This document shows, piece after piece, positions 8,441 to 15,392 of a stretch of DNA of 27,684 nucleotides. How positions within the stretch are numbered: the stretch's first letter is position 1; each line of letters opens with the position of its first letter. Under the pieces are notes generated by a model, which saw nothing but the letters and a program-made list of their open reading frames with translations, did no database searches and was not told the origin of the DNA. Made by a program: the position numbers and the translations under genes. Source of the stretch: JAPLDP01 sp964628285 (lineage in GTDB: Bacteria; Bacteroidota; Bacteroidia; Bacteroidales; JAGONC01); assembly GCA_964628285.1 (NCBI GenBank), contig CAZVNP010000045.1, forward strand, positions 1-27,684, in the 5' to 3' direction.

Positions 8441-9334
8441 TTACTGTTTCGGTTTGGGTTTCTGAGCCTCCATGGTCAGGGCGGTGATGCCGGCGATGCT
8501 GCCCAGTTGCATGGTATCCACGGCGCTGCTGGGAACGATGACGATGGTGGAATTGGTCTTTAAACCTTCATAGAGCATGTTCATCGCCCGCAGATGAAAG
8601 GCGGTGGGATTGTTGGCGTATGTGTTGGCAGCTTCGAGAAATTTGTCGGCCACCTGGCGTTCCGAGTCACCGAGGATGACACGCGCCTGGCGCTCCCGCT
8701 CGGCCTGTGCCTGCATCGACATGGCATCTTCCAGCGACTGCGGGATGAGGACATCTTTTACTTCCACCGCTATGACGGTGATGCCCCAGGGCTCCGTCCG
8801 CTCATCGATGATGGCTCGAAGGATGTGGCTTATTTTCTCCCTGCCTTCCAGCATATCCGAGAGCATCGTCTTGCCGATGACATCGCGCAGGGCCGTCTGC
8901 GAGGCCCAGTTGATGGCGCTGCGGTACTCCTCCACGTCCAGCGCCGCCTTCTTGGGATCGATGACCTTCCAGAAAAGCACCGCATTGACGTCAACGGGCA
9001 CCGTATCCTTGGTCAGTGTCTTTTCGGCCGTGAAAGCCGTAGTGATGACACGCGTGTCGATCCAGTAAGGGATGGTGTCGATGACCGGGATGATGAAAAA
9101 CAACCCCGGACCGCGCAGCGACTGAAAACGCCCCAGGCGCAGAACCACGGCACGCTCCCACTGGTCCGCTATTTTTATCGCTGCAGAAACAATGAGAGCG
9201 ATGATAAAGATGATGATGCCCGTCCAGATTCCTTGGGCACGGGCTCCCATGTCGTAAATGAAATACGCAACAATGAAGCCGATGACCATGATGACGAAAA
9301 AAATCAATCCTGCAAAAGAACTTTTTGTTTTCAT
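8441..9334 (-). CDS. Slipin (SPFH/stomatin family membrane protein)
   Basis: A 297-residue integral membrane protein of the SPFH (band 7) superfamily, which forms oligomeric membrane microdomains. Two hydrophobic segments lie at the N-terminus (about 8-27 and 37-54). The SPFH domain starts at about 58 with IADQWERAVVLRLGRFQ and includes GPGLFFIIPVID, RVITTAFTAEKTLTKDTVPVDV and the WGITVIAVEVKDVLIPQSL segment, all typical of prokaryotic slipins. The following helix (QAQAERERQARVI) and the C-terminal IVIVPSSAVDTM are also characteristic. The usual partner, an NfeD-type protease-like gene, is not adjacent. The next genes are dnaJ and the DinD-like gene, suggesting a loose membrane/protein-quality theme. 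It is divergent from the fusion transporter. Confidence 0.92.
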   Translation of the reverse strand: MKTKSSFAGLIFFVIMVIGFIVAYFIYDMGARAQGIWTGIIIFIIALIVSAAIKIADQWERAVVLRLGRFQSLRGPGLFFIIPVIDTIPYWIDTRVITTAFTAEKTLTKDTVPVDVNAVLFWKVIDPKKAALDVEEYRSAINWASQTALRDVIGKTMLSDMLEGREKISHILRAIIDERTEPWGITVIAVEVKDVLIPQSLEDAMSMQAQAERERQARVILGDSERQVADKFLEAANTYANNPTAFHLRAMNMLYEGLKTNSTIVIVPSSAVDTMQLGSIAGITALTMEAQKPKPKQ

Positions 9335-9505
9335 GGGATACTTTTTTATAGGTGATTAATATTATGAAGTTTATATCCTGACTGAAAAATTTAAACGATG
9401 GTTTGTTTTGAATTTTGCCAGGATATTTTGTCTTTTTTCAGACCAGAAAGATAAGAAAAAAATATTAATTTTAATATTCCGGCCGGCTTGATACGGAGAA
9501 CGGTT

Positions 9506-11713
9506 ATGGATAGATTTTTTATCTTTACCGGGAAATCCTTAAAGTGTAACAGGATGGTCAGGAGAAAGCCGGTCATGCCCATGCTCATTTTACTGGGAGC
9601 GGTTTTGGGCATTTTCACGGGATTATTCATCGGGGAGTATACCACGGCGCTGCGTTTCATAGGCGAAGCCTATGTCCAGCTACTTTTAATGTGTGTGTAC
9701 CCGTACCTCATTGCTTCCCTGTTGCACGGCCTGGGTAATATGGATCCGGCGACGGCCCGCAAGGTCTTCCGCAAGAGTTGGTATTTTTACGTGTACGCCT
9801 GGGGTATCATTCTGGCCACCATGATGTTTCTGGGGATGATGTTTCCCGCTCCGGGAGCACCCAAGGTGATTGTGCCCGCCGAATACTCGCCACACTTTGA
9901 CATCGTTAAACTGTTGATACCGGGTAATCTCTTTCAAAGCCTGTCGGGGAATTATGTTCCTGCCGTGGTCGTCTTTTCGGTCTTCTTCGGTCTTGCCGTT
10001 CAGCATATCAGGAACAGGAAAGCTTTCATTGAGATCACCGGTCAGATCAAGACGGCCAGTGTCACCATCTGGAAATGGATCGTCTATGTCGCCCCCATAG
10101 GGGTCTTCGCTCTCTTCGCCAATGTTGCAGGTACACTCAGTGCCCGGGATATGCGTGAGATATTGGTTTATATCGCCATTGTTTACATCAGCGCCGCCGT
10201 GCTGGTATTCCTGGTGATCCCCTCTTTTATACGTTCATTTACCGGATTGCGGAACAGTGTCATATTGAAAGAAATACAAAGCGGTCTGTTGCTGGCCATC
10301 GTCACGAACCTGTCGGTGGCCGCCCTGCCTGCCCTCAACGACCTGATCCTCAAGATGTCTAAAGAAAAAGGCGTGGATGATCCCGGGCTGCCGGAAATCA
10401 CCGGCACCGAGATCGCCATTGCCTATCCTTTTGCCCAGCTGGGTAATTTGTTTGTCGCCTTTTTTATCCTGTTCAGCGGTTATTTTTTTCAGTTACCGTT
10501 AAGCTTTGCACACCGCTTATTGCTGCCGTTCTCCACGTTGTTGTCGACATTCGGGTCGCCGAGCAGCGCGGTAAATGCCGTCAGCTTCATGTCCGGTCTC
10601 TTCCGGTCGCCTCCGGGTGTCGTCGACCTCTTCGTCACCAGCAACGTCCTGACGCGTTATGCCATGATCTCCGTCTCCGTCATGGGTTTTACCCTGGTGG
10701 GACTGCTCTCCACCCTGGCTTTTTATGGCAAGCTGAACTTCAGTCTCTCACGGCTGTTGCGTCCTGTCATTATCTGGATTTTGTTTCTGGCGGTCATTAT
10801 TATAGGTTCGCATAACCTGTTGCCCAATTTCTGGAGGACCCACATCATCCCATATGAGCAAATGAGGCTGGAGCCGGCTCTGGTTTCCAGGGTGCACGCC
10901 ACTGTCTTCACCACCCTCGACACGCTGTCACCGGGCCTCCCCGAAAACAGGCCCACTCTGCAGCATATACATAAGCTGGGCGTCCTTCGCATAGGGTACA
11001 ACGACGGTTTCATGCCTTTCTGTTACCGTAACCAGTGGGGTGAGCTGGTGGGTTATGATGTCGCATTCATGTATCAGCTCGCCGCCGATATCAATGTCGA
11101 CCTCGAGTTTTACCCGTATAGAATCAACCATCTGCCTCTTGAACTCGAGAACCAGTGTTTCGACATCGCCATCGGAGGCCTCACCGTCACCCCCGAGCGT
11201 TTGCAGAAAGGTAATTTCTCCAATCCTTACATACAGAGCCCCTATGCCATTCTGGCCCGCTCGGAACTGGCCACAAGCCTGCTGTCAGGTCCCGAAGTGC
11301 TGAAACAGACCAATCTGGTCATAGGTGCTTACAACAACAACGTCCTTCATGATTTTATCCGGAACAACTTCCCTAAAAATCCGGTGGTGGGAATCGCCGG
11401 TTATCAGGATATCCCGGATCATCCGGAGATCGATATCGCCTTCTGGTCGCTCGCCAAGGCCCAGGCGTTTGCCTATACACACCAGGGCTTCACAGCCGTG
11501 GCGCCGGTCAATTTCTCTCCTCCTTTTCTATATGCCTACTATATGGCTACCGGTGCCGACCAGCTGACCAACTACCTGAATTACTGGATCGATCTCCAGC
11601 GCAACAGCGGTTTCACAGAACGTGAGAAAGAGCTCTGGGTCGACGGCAAGATGCCGGCCAACAACCCCAGCCGGTGGTGCATCATAAGGAATGTACTGCA
11701 TTGGGTGAAATGA
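9506..11713 (+). CDS. Fusion of a dicarboxylate-symporter-like membrane domain and a family 3 solute-binding domain
   Basis: A 735-residue protein if started at ATG 9506; a TTG at 9488 and an ATG at 9554 are alternatives. Residues about 25-440 form a multi-pass membrane domain of the DAACS (glutamate/dicarboxylate:cation symporter) type, with LGAVLGIFTGLFIGEY at the start, MCVYPYLIASLLHG, and a hairpin-like TNLSVAALPALNDLI. Residues about 485-720 are a family 3 periplasmic binding domain: GVLRIGYND, GYDVAFMYQLAAD, CFDIAIGGLTVTPER and NFSNPY are its usual landmarks, including the ligand-contacting Arg of TPER. The binding domain should face the periplasm. The usual sodium-site motif NMDGT is not recognisable, the matching stretch reading AQLGNLFVAF. 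The ligand is probably a small amino or carboxylic acid, but this is inference. The stop TGA is the first three bases of a family B repeat. Confidence 0.85.
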   Translation: MDRFFIFTGKSLKCNRMVRRKPVMPMLILLGAVLGIFTGLFIGEYTTALRFIGEAYVQLLLMCVYPYLIASLLHGLGNMDPATARKVFRKSWYFYVYAWGIILATMMFLGMMFPAPGAPKVIVPAEYSPHFDIVKLLIPGNLFQSLSGNYVPAVVVFSVFFGLAVQHIRNRKAFIEITGQIKTASVTIWKWIVYVAPIGVFALFANVAGTLSARDMREILVYIAIVYISAAVLVFLVIPSFIRSFTGLRNSVILKEIQSGLLLAIVTNLSVAALPALNDLILKMSKEKGVDDPGLPEITGTEIAIAYPFAQLGNLFVAFFILFSGYFFQLPLSFAHRLLLPFSTLLSTFGSPSSAVNAVSFMSGLFRSPPGVVDLFVTSNVLTRYAMISVSVMGFTLVGLLSTLAFYGKLNFSLSRLLRPVIIWILFLAVIIIGSHNLLPNFWRTHIIPYEQMRLEPALVSRVHATVFTTLDTLSPGLPENRPTLQHIHKLGVLRIGYNDGFMPFCYRNQWGELVGYDVAFMYQLAADINVDLEFYPYRINHLPLELENQCFDIAIGGLTVTPERLQKGNFSNPYIQSPYAILARSELATSLLSGPEVLKQTNLVIGAYNNNVLHDFIRNNFPKNPVVGIAGYQDIPDHPEIDIAFWSLAKAQAFAYTHQGFTAVAPVNFSPPFLYAYYMATGADQLTNYLNYWIDLQRNSGFTEREKELWVDGKMPANNPSRWCIIRNVLHWVK

Positions 11714-11748
11714 CCTCACCTCCTGTACGGTGTGTCAGAAGGACAGTT

Positions 11749-11793
11749 CAGTCGTCAGTCAGCAGTCGTCAGTCGTCAGTCGTCAGTCAGCAG
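11749..11793. repeat. Short tandem repeat of CAGTCGT units
   Basis: CAGTCGTCAGTCAGCAG occurs at 11749-11765 and again at 11777-11793, joined by further TCGTCAG units. It is a simple low-complexity tandem array just after the fusion transporter stop. Confidence 0.8.
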
Positions 11794-11813
11794 GTATAAG
11801 TCCATTCTCTTTT

Positions 11814-11968
11814 AGAGGCTGTGCAAAATTCAATTTTTACCACAAAGGCATCTGCTGGCAACAGAGAATATTTAGAAATAAAAAAATTATTTTTAATACT
11901 TTGCGTTCTCAGCGCCTTCTTTGCGAACTTTGCGGTTAAAATAAAACATTAATTTTTACACGACCTCT
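11814..11968. mobile_element. Possible MITE-like element with imperfect terminal inverted repeats
   Basis: AGAGGCTGTGCAAAATTC (11814-11831) matches the reverse complement of 11951-11968 (AGAGGTCGTGTAAAAATT) at 13 of 18 positions by hand count. The inside is AT-rich and carries a family A repeat arm (about 11889-11941). No transposase frame is present and no clear target-site duplication was identified. Confidence 0.35.
11889..11941 (+). repeat. Dispersed repeat family A, single arm
   Basis: This copy reads TACTTTGCGTTCTCAGCGCC, then TTCTTTGCGAACTTTGCGGTTAAA. It is built from spaced TTTGCG words and ends in GCGGTTAAA, as in the left arm of the nuoK-nuoL palindrome (20684-20735). Only one arm is present here. 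Confidence 0.65.
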
Positions 11969-11970
11969 TT

Positions 11971-11997
11971 AGGATAAGGGGCTGGGGGATGAGGTCA
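11971..11997 (-). repeat. Dispersed repeat family B, edge copy
   Basis: On the minus strand this reads TGACCTCATCCCCCAGCCCC then TTATCC. The first 18 bases match the copy starting at 15233 (TGACCTCATCCCCCGGCCCC) with one difference. It faces the TGACCTCACC at 11711, giving mirrored edges 287 bp apart. Confidence 0.6.
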
Positions 11998-12103
11998 TTT
12001 AACGATCCTTGTCGTTGCCATCCGGTCACCCTTATATTCAATTTACAGCCGGGCCCATCAATCCGCGGTCGAACCGATAGAGTACTGAATACCTCTCAGG
12101 CTG

Positions 12104-12826
12104 TCATTGATAATTTGGAGTGACAGACGCTAAGCGTGTGACCTGAAATAATTTCCTTGCAATGAGGATGATCCATATCTCCAGTGGCAGAAGCGAAGCC
12201 AATGAGAAGATCATGCCTGCCAGGCCGGCCGTAGGAGGCAATAGTGAAAGGATGCCAAGTAGTAATCCCACAATAGCTACTGCCTTGCCAAAGATTGAGC
12301 TTCGCAGCATGGCGATGGCGATCAATAGCAGGGCAATGCCGGCGAGAACATATCCGACATCGAATGCAGTCCCCTGCCAATTGGCCATAACCATGTGGCC
12401 GGCGGCAAGCAGGACAGTCTGCTGGTCGGCAGCCGTGGCAGATCTGTATTGATTGCTTAAAGATAGCATTTCAAAGGCCCCCGTTGAGGCAAAGTACGCG
12501 GCGATACTCACAAGTGTGAGCACCAGTCCAAGTGTCATCAGCGATGGTTGCCTGCGCCTCACGGCGAGATAAAGAGCCAGGATGATGAGACCCAACAGGA
12601 TCTGGTCGACAATTAGCAATAGATCCATATCGAGAAGACCGATAAGGCTGTTCTCCCGAAAAAGTGCATACCATCCCTCCACACTGTCGGGTGGCGGTTT
12701 TAAAATGTATATGATGATTTGAAGAGGAATGAAGACGGCCATGATGATGGCAGCAACCGCCCCCACACGGTACATTGGCCCCCAGATGCTATTATCGGGG
12801 TGAGTAACAGTGTTTTGAATAGTCAT
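12104..12826 (-). CDS. DUF4386-type integral membrane protein
   Basis: A 240-residue membrane protein with about six transmembrane segments: roughly 19-42, 65-88, 95-113, 143-170, 174-196 and 198-220. The layout fits the DUF4386 family, with an N-terminal YRVGAVAAIIMAV, a central LLLIVDQILLGLIILALYLAVRR, and the loop with LSNQYRSATAADQQTVLLAAG before the fourth segment. The family has no established biochemical role. The gene stands alone, with a convincing promoter about 75-105 bp upstream and a divergent MDR enzyme gene beyond it. Confidence 0.75.
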   Translation of the reverse strand: MTIQNTVTHPDNSIWGPMYRVGAVAAIIMAVFIPLQIIIYILKPPPDSVEGWYALFRENSLIGLLDMDLLLIVDQILLGLIILALYLAVRRRQPSLMTLGLVLTLVSIAAYFASTGAFEMLSLSNQYRSATAADQQTVLLAAGHMVMANWQGTAFDVGYVLAGIALLLIAIAMLRSSIFGKAVAIVGLLLGILSLLPPTAGLAGMIFSLASLLPLEIWIILIARKLFQVTRLASVTPNYQ

Positions 12827-12901
12827 TTCATTGTGGTTTTAAATATGAAAAAAATTTTGAAGGTGACCCGCTTTTTCGACGGATGCTTTGCATGTACCAG
12901 G

Positions 12902-12932
12902 CAAATATATAAATCATAAAAAGAATTTCCAA
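12902..12932 (-). promoter_or_regulatory. Promoter of the DUF4386 gene
   Basis: On the minus strand TTG (12930-12932) is followed after 20 bp by TATATTTG (12902-12909). The second element matches the Bacteroidota -7 consensus TAnnTTTG and the spacing fits. Transcription would start near 12895, leaving a leader of about 70 nt before ATG 12826. Confidence 0.6.
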
Positions 12933-13036
12933 TATCATATTCGATATTTATTAAGTCTTAGTATGAATGGAGTTGAGGACAGTATCCAAAAACAAATTGC
13001 CAGGTAAACTGTTTTTACTGCAAATTATTGAAAATC

Positions 13037-13984
13037 ATGAAAGCACTCGTTATAACCGATTTTGGCGGTCCCGATCTCTTTGAGATACGTGACCTTCCGG
13101 TGCCGGAGCCCGGCCCGAGTGATATCCTCGTAAAGGTCATGGCCACGGCCCTTAACCCTGTCGATTATAAGATCAGGCGCTCAGGGCGCTGGGCCGGTCT
13201 GACCTTCCCTGCCGTCCTTGGATACGATGTAGCGGGCATCGTGGAAAAGACCGGCGTGGGGGTGAAGAGGTTCAAGCCGGGTGACAGGGTTTTTTACACG
13301 CCGGTCATCCATGGTTCTCATGGCACCTATGCGGAGTACCACGTCGTGGATGAGTCGATAGTGGCCTTCATGCCGGGCAACCTGACTTTCGAGGAGGCCG
13401 CCGGCCTGCCGCTGGCGGGCTGCACGGCGTGGGAATGCATCACCTTCATGAACATCATCCCCGGCCAGACCGTGCTCATCCATGCGGCGGCAGGCGGCGT
13501 CGGCTCCCTCGCCGTGCAGATGGCAAAGGCCTTCGGCGCCACGGTGATAGGGACATGCAGCGGTAAGAACACGGACTTCGTGAAGAGCCTCGGCGCCGAC
13601 CATGTCATCGATTACCGGAAGGAAGACTTCGCTGAAAGGACGCTGGCACTGACCGGCGACAATGGCGCCGACAGCATCCTCGACACCGTCGGCGGAGAGA
13701 CGCTCGAGCAAAGCTTCCGCGCGCTGAAACCATACGGACACCTGGCCAACACCGTGAACCCCACCGGCAATTTCAGGGCCGCCTATCACCGCAACCCCAT
13801 CGTGTACTTCTGTTATATGCAGCGTTCCTTCGAGAAAATAGAACAGATACGTGTCATGGCCGAAAAGGGCCTCCTCCGTCCTATCATCGACTCGGTCATC
13901 ACCCTCGACGAGGTGCCAGCGGCACACACACGACTGGAGGCCGGCGGCGTACGAGGCAAGATAATCGTCAGGGTGAGCGATTGA
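13037..13984 (+). CDS. MDR-family NAD(P)-dependent oxidoreductase (quinone-oxidoreductase-like)
   Basis: A 315-residue cytoplasmic enzyme of the medium-chain dehydrogenase/reductase superfamily, in the zeta-crystallin/quinone oxidoreductase group. The N-terminal GroES-like domain contains ALNPVDYKIR and FPAVLGYDVAGIVE. GDRVFYTP and GTYAEYHVVDE follow, then the nucleotide-binding fold with IHAAAGGVGSLAVQMAK (from about residue 147) and the family-typical GADHVIDY. The four structural zinc cysteines of alcohol dehydrogenases are missing, as expected for zinc-free quinone reductases, so NADPH-linked reduction of quinones or enones is most likely. The ATG at 13037 is preferred to an in-frame TTG at 13028 because MKALVITDFGG is the usual family start. 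The gene is GC-rich and stands alone. Its stop lies at the edge of a long inverted repeat. Confidence 0.9.
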   Translation: MKALVITDFGGPDLFEIRDLPVPEPGPSDILVKVMATALNPVDYKIRRSGRWAGLTFPAVLGYDVAGIVEKTGVGVKRFKPGDRVFYTPVIHGSHGTYAEYHVVDESIVAFMPGNLTFEEAAGLPLAGCTAWECITFMNIIPGQTVLIHAAAGGVGSLAVQMAKAFGATVIGTCSGKNTDFVKSLGADHVIDYRKEDFAERTLALTGDNGADSILDTVGGETLEQSFRALKPYGHLANTVNPTGNFRAAYHRNPIVYFCYMQRSFEKIEQIRVMAEKGLLRPIIDSVITLDEVPAAHTRLEAGGVRGKIIVRVSD

Positions 13985-14131
13985 ATAATAAATATCCAAT
14001 ACAGATCACAGAACCCGAATCATGAATGATTAATGAGAATGAGAACATCAATAACGAACACTTCGACGTTCTCATTCTTATTCACAGTTCAATATTCTTG
14101 TTCTGTGCTCATTATTCATTATTCGATATTC
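13983..14131. repeat. Long imperfect inverted repeat (family C), two 64-nt arms
   Basis: The left arm 13983-14046 and the reverse complement of the right arm 14068-14131 match at 46 of 64 positions by hand count without gaps. There is a perfect 11-bp inner stem (AGAATGAGAAC / GTTCTCATTCT) and another conserved block, CACAGAAC. The loop is 21 nt. It is AT-rich, unlike the GC-rich genes on both sides, and looks like an inserted palindromic element. Transcribed, it would form a long hairpin after the MDR gene. Confidence 0.75.
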
Positions 14132-14143
14132 AAACGGATTTAC

Positions 14144-14151
14144 TATATTTA
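14144..14151 (+). promoter_or_regulatory. Possible -7 element of the DUF6340-type gene
   Basis: TATATTTA, 28 bp before ATG 14180, differs from TAnnTTTG only in the last base. The stretch TATATTTACCGCATCAA recurs with one change before the restriction gene (26147). No good -33 TTG is seen. Confidence 0.35.
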
Positions 14152-14179
14152 CCGCATCAACAACCAAAATCCCATCACC

Positions 14180-15235
14180 ATGTCCAAACGCTGTCTCTTG
14201 TCCCCGGTCATTTTTCTCCTGACCGTCCCCGTTATGCTTCTGTTCAACGGTTGCAAAACAACCTCGCTGTCCCTGGATGTTCTCGTTCCGGCGCAGATAA
14301 GCGTCCCGCAGGACATACAGAACGTCGGCCTCGTCAACCGCTCTTTGCCGCAGGACAAAAGCCGTTGGGCGAACATCCTCGAGGGCTTTTTCTCCGGTGA
14401 GGAGATATACGGTGACCGTGAGGGCTCCGAGAAGTGCCTCGGCGGCCTGGCGGGCACACTTAACAACTCACCGCGTTTCAGGGCATCTGTCCTGACGGGT
14501 CTCGACCTGCGTGGCACCGGCACGCGCCAGTTCCCGCCGCCGTTAGACTGGGACCAGGTGCAGAAGATATGTAACGACTTCAGAGTCGACGCTCTCATCG
14601 CCCTGGAAACCTTCGACAGCGACGTCGGCATCGACAGAGGACAGCATGAGGTGGAACGTAAGGTCGACGACAAGAAAGTCAAGGTGACGGTTTACACCGC
14701 CGACCTGCGCATCAACGTCAACACGGGCTGGCGCATCTACGATCCTATCCATAAGACCTTCGCCGACATGAACATCTACACCTTCAGGCGCCGCTGGAAT
14801 GGCGACGGCGATACGCCCGAAAAGGCGCTATACGAGCTGCCGCACAAGAGAGACGCCATCGACCAGGCCGGCGTCTATGCCGGCGAGCAATACGGCCTGC
14901 GGATATCACCCACCTGGACCAGGGTGACTCGCAGCTACTACTCCAGGAAAAACCCCGACCTGGAGCTCGCCCACCGCTATGTTAAAACCAATGAGTGGGA
15001 CAAGGCCATAGAGGTGTGGAAGAAGCTCGTCAACACCGGCGACAGGGATGTGGCCGGCCAGGCGGCCTATAACATGGCCCTCGCCTGCGAGATGAAAGGC
15101 CAGCTCGAGATAGCCTACACCTGGGCCAAGAAAGCGTATGAAGAATACGGGGTGAAAAGAGCTTACAGTTACATGATCGTTCTCAACAGACGGTTAGAGG
15201 ATCAGAAGGCGTTGAAGGAGCAGATGGGCCAATGA
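14180..15235 (+). CDS. DUF6340-type probable lipoprotein with C-terminal TPR-like region
   Basis: A 351-residue protein that starts with a lipoprotein-type signal: MSKR, a hydrophobic core, and Cys25 in LLFNGCKTTS (the lipobox is not ideal, with Phe at -3). The N-terminal half carries features of DUF6340 proteins: LDVLVPAQISVPQDIQNVGLVNRS, then DWDQVQKICNDFRVDALIALETFD and a conserved region ending INVNTGWRIYDP. Residues about 275-345 (LAHRYVKTNEWDKAIEVWKK, then AAYNMALACEMKG and AYTWAKKAYEEYG) are TPR-like helical pairs. The role is unknown; probably envelope-located. The frame stays open upstream to 14033, but that part lies in the family C repeat and is a poor protein, so ATG 14180 is preferred. 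The TGA stop (15233-15235) is the first three bases of a family B repeat. Confidence 0.8.
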   Translation: MSKRCLLSPVIFLLTVPVMLLFNGCKTTSLSLDVLVPAQISVPQDIQNVGLVNRSLPQDKSRWANILEGFFSGEEIYGDREGSEKCLGGLAGTLNNSPRFRASVLTGLDLRGTGTRQFPPPLDWDQVQKICNDFRVDALIALETFDSDVGIDRGQHEVERKVDDKKVKVTVYTADLRINVNTGWRIYDPIHKTFADMNIYTFRRRWNGDGDTPEKALYELPHKRDAIDQAGVYAGEQYGLRISPTWTRVTRSYYSRKNPDLELAHRYVKTNEWDKAIEVWKKLVNTGDRDVAGQAAYNMALACEMKGQLEIAYTWAKKAYEEYGVKRAYSYMIVLNRRLEDQKALKEQMGQ

Positions 15236-15248
15236 CCTCATCCCCCGG

Positions 15249-15278
15249 CCCCTTCTCCTTCAAGGGAAGGAGAAGGGG
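15249..15278 (+). terminator. Hairpin after the DUF6340-type gene
   Basis: CCCCTTCTCCTTC and GAAGGAGAAGGGG form a perfect 13-bp stem with a 4-base loop, 13 bp after the stop codon. No clear T-tract follows on the plus strand, so intrinsic termination is uncertain. Confidence 0.45.
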
Positions 15279-15319
15279 TGACCTTTCCTCCTTATAATTT
15301 GTAAATATGCATATATTAA

Positions 15320-15347
15320 AACCCCTCTCCTTTTAAGGAGAGGGGTT
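15320..15347 (-). terminator. Probable terminator of the nuo operon
   Basis: AACCCCTCTCCTT and AAGGAGAGGGGTT form a perfect 13-bp stem with a 2-base loop. On the minus strand it is followed by TTTTAATATA, a modest T-tract. It lies just downstream of the last gene of the nuo operon. Confidence 0.55.
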
Positions 15348-15359
15348 GGGGTGAGGTCA

Positions 15360-15392
15360 TCCTTTTAAGGAGAGGGGTTGGGGTGAGGTTTT
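15360..15392 (-). repeat. Second, partial family B copy, overlapping the 15365-15715 gene end
   Basis: TCCTTTTAAGGAGAGGGGTTGGGGTGAGGT repeats the 15329-15357 segment almost exactly, a tandem duplication of half the element. It encodes the last residues (HPNPSP) and stop of the small gene at 15365-15715. Confidence 0.8.

Larger units (their letters stand above)
11711..12103. other. Gene-free spacer packed with repeats
   Basis: About 390 bp separate the fusion transporter and the DUF4386 gene, whose 3' ends face each other. The spacer starts with TGACCTCACC (11711-11720) and contains the mirrored TGAGGTCA at 11990-11997. Between them lie a 17-bp direct repeat pair and a TIR-bounded element holding a family A repeat arm. 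The last 100 bp (12000-12103) show nothing recognisable. No credible gene was found. Confidence 0.7.
15233..15359. repeat. Family B repeat pair with mirrored TGACCTCA edges (MITE-like)
   Basis: A 127-bp unit begins TGACCTCATCCCCCGGCCCC and ends, read from the other strand, TGACCTCACCCCAACCCC. Each half contains a strong hairpin (15249-15278 and 15320-15347), with an AT-rich middle. It fills the gap between two convergent transcription units and supplies the stop codon of the left one. No coding capacity. Confidence 0.7.

Noticed and set aside
8594..9355. Plus-strand open frame of 253 codons opposite the slipin
   Set aside because: Antisense shadow of a clear SPFH protein; Arg/Asp-rich composition, no domain.
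11749..11793. CAGTCGT array as a mini CRISPR
   Set aside because: Units are directly tandem with no unique spacers and no cas genes nearby.
11730..11939. 69-codon open frame in the repeat-filled spacer
   Set aside because: Its sequence (SSVVSQQSSVVSRQS) is only the translated tandem repeat, then repeat A.
13181..13999. Minus-strand open frame of 272 codons opposite the MDR enzyme
   Set aside because: Antisense shadow; the plus-strand enzyme has all family motifs.
14033..14179. 49-codon N-terminal extension of the DUF6340-type gene
   Set aside because: Lies in the AT-rich family C inverted repeat and lacks a signal structure; ATG 14180 opens directly with a lipoprotein signal.
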